Shown piece after piece: positions 1 through 7,600 of a DNA stretch of 8,700 nucleotides (its first letter is position 1; each line of letters opens with the position of its first letter). The DNA is from Aliterella sp. RAGGC_92 (lineage in GTDB: Bacteria > Cyanobacteriota > Cyanobacteriia > Cyanobacteriales > Chroococcidiopsidaceae), in contig JAPJOW010000149.1 of assembly GCA_030826005.1 (NCBI GenBank), forward strand, positions 1 to 8,700, in the 5' to 3' direction. The notes below the pieces were generated by a model, which was not told the origin of the DNA, made no database searches, and worked only from the letters and a program-made list of their open reading frames with translations. Made by a program: the position numbers and the translations under genes.

Positions 1-10
1 AGGAAATACA
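1..10 (+). promoter_or_regulatory. Ribosome binding site of the first NRPS gene
   Basis: AGGA (1-4, extending to AGGAAA at 1-6) sits six bases before the ATG at 11, a normal Shine-Dalgarno spacing. It supports this ATG as the true start. The reading frame then gives about 38 residues of linker before the first condensation motif, as in other cyanobacterial NRPSs. The window begins too close to the gene to show any promoter, so an upstream operon member is possible but not visible. Confidence 0.6.
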
Positions 11-3000
11 ATGGAAGACTTATATTTGCAATCTGACAAACTGGAACTGCTAGATTACTTATTAGCAGAAGCAGAAATTACATCTTCTCAACTCACAATT
101 GCTAGGCGTACAAGTTCTGAGAATTTGCCGTTATCCTTTGCCCAACAACGGTTATGGTTTCTCAATCAGTTAGAACCAAACAGTCCTTTTTACAATATTT
201 CTGCGGCTTTGCGCTTGAAAGGTGTACTAAATCTTCCCGCCTTAGAAAACAGCTTTAACGAAATCATCCGGCGACACGAAGTTTTGCGAACAGCATTTAT
301 AGTTGTTGATGGGCAACCAATTCAAGTTGTTACTCCTTGTCAAAAGCTAACTATTAAATTAATCGATCTTACGGCGTTACCAACCGGAGAACGAGAAATT
401 GAAGCACAAAAACTAACAGTTCAAGAAATTGGGCAACCTTTCAACTTAGGATCTGGGTTGTTAGTTAGAAGTACGTTGTTATGTCTAAGTGAAACCGAAC
501 ATATATTAGTGTTCGCCATGCACCACATTGTTAGCGATGGTTGGTCAATAGATGTGTTGGTGCGGGAGGTAGCGACGCTATACGAATGTTACTGTAAAAG
601 CAAACCTTCTCCTTTACCAGAATTGACTATTCAATACGCCGACTATGCAGTTTGGCAACGACAGTATTTACAAGGAGAAGTTTTAGAACGTCAACTTAAC
701 TACTGGAAGCAGCAACTAGGAAGCAATTTACCAGTTTTAGAGTTACCTTGCGATCGGTCGCGATCGCATAGTCAATCTTTTTGCGGTGCAAGCCAATCTT
801 TTCACCTCCCACAAGAATTAGTTATTGCGCTTAAAAGCCTCAGCCAGCAGGAAAGTTGTACTTTGTTTATGACTTTTTTAGCCGCTTTTCAAGTGTTACT
901 TTCTCGCTATGCGGGAATGGGTGACATTGTTGTTGGTACGCCAATTGCCAATCGCGATCGCACGGAAATAGAAAATTTAATCGGCTTTTTTGTCAACACC
1001 TTAGTATTGCGTACCGATTTATCTGATAATCCCAGCTTTCGAGAACTATTAAAACGGGTGCGGGAGACAACTTTAGGTGCTTACGAACATCAAGACTTGC
1101 CTTTCGATCTATTGGTAGAAGCCTTAAATCCGCAAAGAGATTTGAGTCATACGCCGTTGTTTCAAGTAATGTTTGTTTGGCAAAATACATCATTGTCCCA
1201 AGTAGAGTTGTCTGGTTTGACTTGGCAAACGGTAGAAACCAATAGCAAAACAGCTAAGTTTGATTTGACTTTATTAATGGAGGAAACCGAGTTAGGGCTA
1301 ACAGGTGCATTAGAATACAATACCGATTTATTCGATGGGACAACTATTAGCCGGATGGTAGAGCATTTGCAAATAGTTCTAGAGGGAATTGTGGCAAATC
1401 CTCATCAACACGTTGCCCAACTACCTCTAAACCCGCAGCTATATGGAAATGGTACTAAAGCTGAATATTCTTTAGATCGTTGCATTCATGAGTTAATTAG
1501 CGATCGCGCCACCCAAACACCCGAAGCTGTCGCCGTAGTATTTGCAGACAAACAACTAACTTACCAACAGCTAAATACTCAGGCAAATCAGTTAGCCCAC
1601 TATTTGCAAAAACTAGGCGTTTGTCCTGATGTTTTGGTAGGAATTTGCGTCGAACGTTCCTTAGAAATGGTGGTAGGACTATTAGCCATTCTTAAAGCTG
1701 GAGGCGCATATTTACCCTTAGATCCCGATTACCCCCAAGAACGGTTGGCATTTATGCTAGAGAATGCTGGCGTATCAGTATTGCTGACTCAGGAAAAATT
1801 AGTTAATTTGCTGCCCAAACCAGCACAAGTTATTTGTTTGGATAGCGATCGCTTTTCAATCAATCGAGAAAGTCAAGCTAACCCCATTACTACAGTACAA
1901 CCGGAAAACATTGCTTATGCGATCTATACCTCCGGTTCTACCGGAGTTCCCAAAGCGGTAATGATTCCCCACAGGGCAATTTGCAATCATATGTTGTGGA
2001 TGCAAGCAGAATTTCCTTTAACTTCCGCAGATTGCGTACTGCAAAAAACTCCCTTTAGCTTCGATGCTTCGGTTTGGGAGTTTTACGCCCCTCTACTAGC
2101 AGGCGCTAAATTGCTATTAGCCCAACCCGGCGGACATCAAGACAGTGGCTATTTAGTTGACTTAATTGCTGCCCAACAAGTAACTATTTTGCAATTAGTA
2201 CCCACGCAACTACGATTGCTATTAGAAAATCCCCAACTCTCCCATTGTCAAAGTTTGCGGCGGGTATTTTGTGGCGGGGAAGTATTAACTACTGACTTGC
2301 AACAGCAATTTTTTAGCTGTTTACCAAAGGTAGAACTGTATAATCTTTATGGCCCTACCGAAGCAACGATCGATAGTACATTTTGGCGGTGTCAGTCTGA
2401 GGATGAATATAAAGTAGTACCAATTGGTAATGCGATCGCCAACGTGCAAGTTTATATCTTAGATTCCTACTTCCAGTTAGTGCCTGTAGGTGTTGCGGGT
2501 GAAATTTATATTGGTGGTGATAGTCTAGCGCGCTGTTATGGCAACTTCCCAGATTTGACCGCCCAAAAGTTTATTCCTCATCCTTTTGCTACGGGGGAAC
2601 GACTCTATAAAACTGGAGATTTGGGGCGTTATCGCACCGATGGCGCGATTGAATTTATTGGTCGCAAAGACAGCCAAGTAAAGTTAAGAGGTTTTCGCAT
2701 TGAGTTAGGAGAAATAGAAGCGCAACTTAGCCAACACCCACAGGTAAAACAAAACGTTGCGATCGTCCGAGAAGATATACCAAGTCAACAGCGTTTAGTA
2801 GCTTATATCGTAGCTCGTCAGCAGCCCCCCACCGTTAGCGAATTGCGGAGTTTTTTAAAACAAAGACTACCAGACTATACAATCCCGGCTATTTTTATTT
2901 TCTTAGATGTTTTGCCACTTTTACCCAATGGCAAAATAGACCGTAACTCTTTACCATTACCCGATCTTCAAAGAGCGAAGTTAGATTCTACCGCCCCGCG

Positions 3001-4615
3001 TAATGATGTTGAAGAAACTTTAGTCCAAATTTGGAGGCAAGTTTTACAAGTAGAAAATATTGGCGTAAACGATAACTTTTTTGAATTGGGTGGAGATTCG
3101 ATCCTCAGCTTGCAGGTAATCGCCAAAGCTAATCAAGCTGGTTTGCAACTGACACCCAAGCAAATATTTGAAGATCAAACGATCGCGGGGTTAGCAATAG
3201 TTGCTAGTACCAAAGCGGTATTGCCAGCAGAACAAGGACTTGTTACGGGTTCTCTACCTTTAACACCTATTCAACATTGGTTTTTTGCCCAACAATTGCC
3301 CGATCCTCATCATTGGAATCAGGCAGTTATGTTAGAAGTACCTCAAAAGTGCGATCGCACGTTTTGGGAGCAAATAGTCCAAAAACTGCTCGAACATCAT
3401 GATATTTTGCGATCGCACTTTACCCAAACAGAATGTAGTTGTAATCCTCCTACCAGTGCAACACCTTTTACCGTTGTCGATTTATCAGCTTTGCCTCTAA
3501 GCCAGCAACAGCAGGCAATTGAGACTACCGCCGCTACTTTGCAAACCAGCTTAAACCTATCTGGGCAATTAGTACGAGTTGTCTTATTTCAATTAGGAAT
3601 GCAACAACCTAGCCGATTATTAGCGATCGCTCATCATTTAGTTATCGATGGTGTTTCTTGGCGCATATTGCTAGAAGACTTGCAAACAGCTTATCAACAG
3701 CTTAGTAATGGTCAAACAATCCAATTACCAGCAAAAACCACCTCTTTCAAACAGTGGGCGGAACAACTACAAAAATACGCTCAATCTAGCGATGTGGAAT
3801 TAGAGCGAGATTACTGGCTTAGTCAAGCTTCTTTACAGCCTCTACCTGTAGATTTTCCCAATGGTGAAAATATTGAAGCTACGGCAGCTACGGTGTCTGT
3901 AACTCTTAGCCCGCAAGAAACCCAAGTTTTATTACAAGAAGTTCCCGCCGCCTATCAAACTCAAATTAACGATATTTTACTTACAGCATTAGTCCAAGCT
4001 TTTTCGCAGTGGACGGGAGTAAATTCGCTCTTTATTGACTTAGAAGGGCATGGACGAGAAGATATTATCCCCAATATCGATTTATCGCGGACAATTGGCT
4101 GGTTTACTACTATTTTCCCTGTACATTTGCACCTAGAAGCAAATAGCGCCCCAGAAACGGCATTAAAGACGATTAAAGAGCAATTGCGTAGTATTCCGCA
4201 CCGAGGGATTAATTATGGTGTATTGCGCTATCTGCGCCAAGACGAGGGGCTGCAAGCAATGCCCCAAGCGGAAGTGAAGTTTAATTACTTAGGTCAGTTT
4301 GACCAAGTATTGTCTATATTTCAAAGCGCCTCCGAATCTAGCGGTGTAACTCAAAGCCCACGAGGAAAACGTAACTGTTTATTAGAAATAAATGGATTAA
4401 TTGAGCGTAATCAGTTGCGCCTCAATTGGACTTACAGCCAAGCAATACATCAACAAGCCACCATTACTAAGTTAGCTGAAGACTTTATTAGGGCATTGCG
4501 ATCGCTAATTGCTCACTGTCAATCTCCCAATGCTGGCGGTTACACGCCTACAGATTTTCCTCAAATGCAATTTTCGCAACAAGAATTAGACAGCTTAATT
4601 GCCGAACTCAACTAA
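11..4615 (+). CDS. Single-module non-ribosomal peptide synthetase, C-A-T-E (predicted D-Gln module)
   Basis: This 1534-residue cytosolic assembly-line enzyme adds one amino acid to a growing peptide and epimerizes it. After a short linker (1-38), the condensation domain (about 39-470) opens with SFAQQRLW and carries an intact H171-H172-xxx-D176-G177 active site. The adenylation domain (about 488-985) has core A3 at 639-649, YGPTE at 780-784 and the A10 lysine K975. The thiolation domain (about 1000-1068) has LGGDS with phosphopantetheine serine S1030; the D before S is usual for carriers that feed an E domain. The epimerization domain (about 1082-1500) is followed by a COM-like tail. All key motifs are present and nothing is broken. 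The first C domain looks LCL-type, but a starter C domain that loads a fatty acid cannot be excluded by eye. The upstream donor enzyme is not in the window. The gene is translationally coupled to the next NRPS. Confidence 0.97.
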   Translation: MEDLYLQSDKLELLDYLLAEAEITSSQLTIARRTSSENLPLSFAQQRLWFLNQLEPNSPFYNISAALRLKGVLNLPALENSFNEIIRRHEVLRTAFIVVDGQPIQVVTPCQKLTIKLIDLTALPTGEREIEAQKLTVQEIGQPFNLGSGLLVRSTLLCLSETEHILVFAMHHIVSDGWSIDVLVREVATLYECYCKSKPSPLPELTIQYADYAVWQRQYLQGEVLERQLNYWKQQLGSNLPVLELPCDRSRSHSQSFCGASQSFHLPQELVIALKSLSQQESCTLFMTFLAAFQVLLSRYAGMGDIVVGTPIANRDRTEIENLIGFFVNTLVLRTDLSDNPSFRELLKRVRETTLGAYEHQDLPFDLLVEALNPQRDLSHTPLFQVMFVWQNTSLSQVELSGLTWQTVETNSKTAKFDLTLLMEETELGLTGALEYNTDLFDGTTISRMVEHLQIVLEGIVANPHQHVAQLPLNPQLYGNGTKAEYSLDRCIHELISDRATQTPEAVAVVFADKQLTYQQLNTQANQLAHYLQKLGVCPDVLVGICVERSLEMVVGLLAILKAGGAYLPLDPDYPQERLAFMLENAGVSVLLTQEKLVNLLPKPAQVICLDSDRFSINRESQANPITTVQPENIAYAIYTSGSTGVPKAVMIPHRAICNHMLWMQAEFPLTSADCVLQKTPFSFDASVWEFYAPLLAGAKLLLAQPGGHQDSGYLVDLIAAQQVTILQLVPTQLRLLLENPQLSHCQSLRRVFCGGEVLTTDLQQQFFSCLPKVELYNLYGPTEATIDSTFWRCQSEDEYKVVPIGNAIANVQVYILDSYFQLVPVGVAGEIYIGGDSLARCYGNFPDLTAQKFIPHPFATGERLYKTGDLGRYRTDGAIEFIGRKDSQVKLRGFRIELGEIEAQLSQHPQVKQNVAIVREDIPSQQRLVAYIVARQQPPTVSELRSFLKQRLPDYTIPAIFIFLDVLPLLPNGKIDRNSLPLPDLQRAKLDSTAPRNDVEETLVQIWRQVLQVENIGVNDNFFELGGDSILSLQVIAKANQAGLQLTPKQIFEDQTIAGLAIVASTKAVLPAEQGLVTGSLPLTPIQHWFFAQQLPDPHHWNQAVMLEVPQKCDRTFWEQIVQKLLEHHDILRSHFTQTECSCNPPTSATPFTVVDLSALPLSQQQQAIETTAATLQTSLNLSGQLVRVVLFQLGMQQPSRLLAIAHHLVIDGVSWRILLEDLQTAYQQLSNGQTIQLPAKTTSFKQWAEQLQKYAQSSDVELERDYWLSQASLQPLPVDFPNGENIEATAATVSVTLSPQETQVLLQEVPAAYQTQINDILLTALVQAFSQWTGVNSLFIDLEGHGREDIIPNIDLSRTIGWFTTIFPVHLHLEANSAPETALKTIKEQLRSIPHRGINYGVLRYLRQDEGLQAMPQAEVKFNYLGQFDQVLSIFQSASESSGVTQSPRGKRNCLLEINGLIERNQLRLNWTYSQAIHQQATITKLAEDFIRALRSLIAHCQSPNAGGYTPTDFPQMQFSQQELDSLIAELN
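1514..1548 (+). repeat. Adenylation-domain DNA repeat, copy in gene 1 (5' segment)
   Basis: Bases 1514-1548 match 5989-6023 in gene 2 at 31 of 35 positions, counted by eye. Both encode the QTPEAVAVVFAD entry of the adenylation domain. The similarity extends more weakly on both sides. It reflects two related A domains and is not a mobile element. Confidence 0.7.
2432..2463 (+). repeat. Adenylation-domain DNA repeat, copy in gene 1 (A5-A6 segment)
   Basis: Bases 2432-2463 match 6895-6926 in gene 2 at 29 of 32 positions, with all three mismatches in one codon. Both copies begin with a HIP1 octamer and encode AIANxQVYILD between motifs A5 and A6. Identity at third positions is higher than the protein alone requires. 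Confidence 0.7.
3254..4510 (+). other. Epimerization domain with intact catalytic motifs
   Basis: The domain opens with LPLTPIQHWFF, the signature that separates E from C domains. It has HH-xxx-D (H1208, H1209, D1213) followed by GVSW, the EGHGRE motif (1345-1350), RTIGWFT (1360-1366), an HRGINYG stretch and FNYLG (1424-1428). All the diagnostic E-motifs are recognizable, so conversion of the carrier-bound L-residue to D is expected. The domain lies directly after the gene 1 carrier and before a DCL-like condensation domain in gene 2, which agrees with this role. Confidence 0.93.
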
Positions 4616-4660
4616 TGAATAAAAAAAATATCGAAAACATCTACCCGCTTTCGCCTACGC
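4544..4660 (+). other. Putative COM donor/acceptor docking pair across the gene junction
   Basis: The C-terminus of gene 1 (residues 1512-1534) begins TPTDFP and ends in the short acidic helix-like ELDSLIAELN. This resembles the donor communication-mediating (COM) helices found after E domains. Gene 2 begins MNKKNIENIYPLSPTQQ, the form of a COM acceptor fused straight to a condensation domain with no extra linker. Such pairs guide transfer between separate NRPS proteins. The match is by pattern only; the partner contacts are inferred. Confidence 0.6.
4613..4617 (+). promoter_or_regulatory. TAATG stop-start overlap (translational coupling)
   Basis: The TAA stop of gene 1 (4613-4615) shares its last A with the ATG of gene 2 (4615-4617). 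The 20 bases before this ATG contain no convincing Shine-Dalgarno sequence. Start of gene 2 therefore probably depends on ribosomes that have just finished gene 1, which would help keep the two partner proteins in equal amounts. Confidence 0.75.
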
Positions 4661-7600
4661 AGCAAGGGATACTGTTTCATACTCTCCACGCGCCATCAGG
4701 GGTTTATGTCGTACAAAGTTGCTATACGTTTAGTCAAACTCTTGACATCGCAGCTTTTCGGCAAGCTTGGCAACAAGTTATTAACCTTCATCCTATTTTA
4801 CGAACTTCTTTTCACTGGCAGCAATACAAAGAGCCGTTTCAGGTAGTTCATAAGTCTGTAACTCTACCTTGGCAATATTACGACTGGCAAAACTCTTTAG
4901 AAATTGAACAGCAATTGACAGATTTTCTACAAGCAGACTGCAAGCAGGGATTCGATCTTAGTCAGCCGCCGCTATTACGTCTCACGCTAATTCAAATAGC
5001 CAAAAATACTTATCATTTTGTTTGGAGTAGCCACCATTTAATTTTAGATGGATGGTCTACAGCTTTAGTCCTGCAACAAGTATCGCTTGCTTATGCAGGA
5101 TTAAGCGATCGCTCCCTTGCAACGCGCCCCTACGCAGATTATATTAACTGGTTGCAACAACAAGACTTATCCCAAGCCGAAACTTTTTGGCGCAAGACTC
5201 TTAAAGGATTTACTGCACCTACTCCGCTAAAGTTAAAAAAAGCAGCAAACTATAGCAACCACTCGCTCAAACTATCAAAAGCTACTACAACCGCGCTGCA
5301 ATCAATCGCACGACAGCACAAATTAACTTTAAATACGCTCCTACAAGGCGCTTGGGCTATACTTTTAGCTCGTTATAGTGGTGAAGAAGATATTGTATTT
5401 GGGGCAACATCTTCCGGTCGTCCACCTACCTTAGTTGGTTCAGAATCAATGGTAGGGCTATTTATCAACACCTTGCCAGTACGAGTACAAGTATCGGGCA
5501 AAGCCTTACTAATACCCTGGTTGCAGCAACTCCAAGCGCAACAAGTAGAAGTGCAACAGTACGAATATAGCCCCCTCGTACAGGTACAAACTTGGAGCGA
5601 TGTACCGCGCGATCTGCCTTTATTTGAAAGCATTTTAGTATTTGAGAATTACCCTGTAGACGCTGGCTTGCAACAATGGGCGACACAAATGCAAGTTCAC
5701 CAAATTCAATCTATAGAATCAACCAATTACGCGATTGCTCTTAAAGCTGGAGTTAGTACCGAGCTATCTTTAGAAATTTTAAGCGATCGCCTTCCCACTA
5801 CGATCCGACGAATGCTAGGTCATTTGCAAACATTATTAGAGGGAATAGTCGCAAATCCCGCTAGGGCGATCGCTTCTTTGCCACTACTAACCACCGCCGA
5901 ACAACAGCAATTACTAAATTGGCACAACACCCAAACTAATTATCCTCAAGACAAGTGCATTCAACAATTATTTGAAACCCAAGCCGCACAAACCCCGGAA
6001 GCCGTCGCCGTAGTGTTTGCAGATCAATATCTAACTTATCAACAATTAAATAGCCGTGCTAACCAGTTGGCGCACCATCTACAAAAACTCAATGTGGGGT
6101 TAGAGATTCCAGTTGCTATTTGCTTAGAGCGTTCTTTAGAGATGGTTATCGGTATTCTAGCCATTCTCAAAGCTGGGGGAACTTATGTCCCAATCGATCC
6201 CGCCTTTCCCCAGGAACGAATAACGGCGATATTAGCAGATGTCCACGCGCCAGTATTTTTGACTCAAAAACAGTTACTAACCAAACTTGCACCCGTCAAT
6301 ACTAAAATTATTTGCTTAGATGCAGATTGGCAAGATATCAGCTTAGAAAGTCAGGAAAATCCGCCCATTAATATCACTCCTGACAATTTAGCTTATATTA
6401 TGTACACCTCCGGTTCTACAGGCATTCCCAAAGGTGTCAGCGTCCTGCATAAAGGTGTAGTGAGATTAGTCAAAGCAACTAATTACGCTCAATTAAATGC
6501 TCAAGAAGTATTTTTACAAGCTGCGCCGATATCCTTTGATGCAGCAACTTTTGAGATTTGGGGCTGTTTGTTAAATGGCGCAAAATTAGTATTGTTTCCT
6601 AATAACACCGAATTATTAGCATTAGGGCAAGTAATTCGCAATTATCAAATTACAACCCTGTGGCTAACAGCAAGCTTGTTTCACCTCATGGTAGACGAGC
6701 AACTAGAAGATTTACAGACAGTAAAACAAATCTTGGCGGGTGGTGATGTGCTATCTGTTCCCCACGTCCAAAAATTACTAAAATCTCAACATTGTCAGCT
6801 AATTAACGGCTATGGTCCTACCGAAAATACTACATTTAGTTGTTGTTACTCAGTTACAGACGATCGCCATCTAGAAAATGTCCCTATTGGTTGCGCGATC
6901 GCCAACACTCAAGTTTATATCTTAGATCGCTACTTACAACTGCTTCCTATCGGTATTAGCGGCGAAATCTACGTTGGCGGCGATGGTTTAGCCAGACACT
7001 ACCACCATCGCCCAGACTTAACTGCTAGTAGTTTTATTCCCCATCCTTTTAGTAAAACTCCTGGGGCGCGACTTTACAAAACCGGAGATTTAGGACGCTA
7101 TCGGGAAGATGGCAATATTGAATTTTTGGGTAGAAGCGATCGCCAAGTGAAAGTTAGAGGCTTCCGCATTGAGTTAGGGGAAGTGGAGGCTGCAATTTCT
7201 CAGTATCCACAAGTAAAGCAAGCAGTAGTAACAGCAAACAATGACCAATTAGTTGCTTACGTTGTTTTAGAACCAGCTTTAATTGACGACTTGCGCGGCT
7301 TTTTACAATCGAAGCTACCTAAATATATGCTGCCATCAGTATTTATACCTCTAAAAGCCCTGCCTCTAAATGTTAATGGCAAAGTCGATCGTCAATTATT
7401 ACCCGCAGCGCGATCGCCCGCAACACAATTACAAACCTATATACCACCACGTACCGAGCAAGAAACGCAACTAACCCATCTATGGGCAGAGATTTTAGGC
7501 TTAGAAAGAGTAGGGATTCATGATGACTTTTTTGCCCTGGGCGGTCATTCCTTGGCGATCGTGCGTCTATTTGCCCGGATTCGGCAAACGTTTGATGTGG

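Larger units (their letters stand above)
1472..2964 (+). other. Adenylation domain 1, predicted glutamine-activating
   Basis: Aligning the core motifs by eye to the GrsA phenylalanine domain gives the specificity residues D685, A686, W689, Q728, F753, G755, L779, I787, D788 and K975, that is DAWQFGLIDK. From memory this is a code assigned to glutamine in cyanobacterial synthetases. It is close to, but distinct from, the Glu code DAWHFGGVDK. The A3 loop ends PKA instead of the usual PKG, but its lysine (K648) is kept, so activity is expected. The readout of residues is direct; the substrate is inferred. Confidence 0.65.
5950..7410 (+). other. Adenylation domain 2, predicted valine-activating
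   Basis: The specificity residues read by eye are D642, A643, F646, W683, L707, G709, G732, T740, F741 and K923, that is DAFWLGGTFK. This differs at one position (L for I) from DAFWIGGTFK, a classical valine code. The FDAATFEIW context is also usual for branched-chain domains. Isoleucine or other small branched residues remain possible. The core motifs A3, A5, A7 (YKTGDLGRY), A8 and A10 (NGK) are all intact. Confidence 0.75.

Noticed and set aside
639..649. PKA instead of PKG in core A3 of the first adenylation domain as a sign of inactivity
   Set aside because: The lysine and the SGSTG loop are kept, and an alanine here occurs in active domains.
751..767. Palindromic GATCG cluster as a possible operator or hairpin
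   Set aside because: It is a HIP1 octamer with a neighbouring CGATCG inside coding sequence, one of many in the window.
993..1193. Minus-strand open frame of 66 codons inside the first condensation domain
   Set aside because: Lies opposite intact conserved C-domain code; no ribosome site or recognizable product, so it is a shadow.
3254..4510. Reading the last domain of gene 1 as a second condensation domain
   Set aside because: PIQHWFF opening, EGHGRE, RTIGWFT and FNYLG motifs mark it as an epimerization domain.
5373..5686. Two overlapping minus-strand open frames within the gene 2 condensation domain
   Set aside because: Cys/Thr/Ser-rich or low-complexity translations opposite well-conserved C-domain motifs; shadows of the real gene.
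6120..6305. Plus-strand 61-codon frame within adenylation domain 2
   Set aside because: Out of frame with an intact NRPS that covers it completely; no homologous look.
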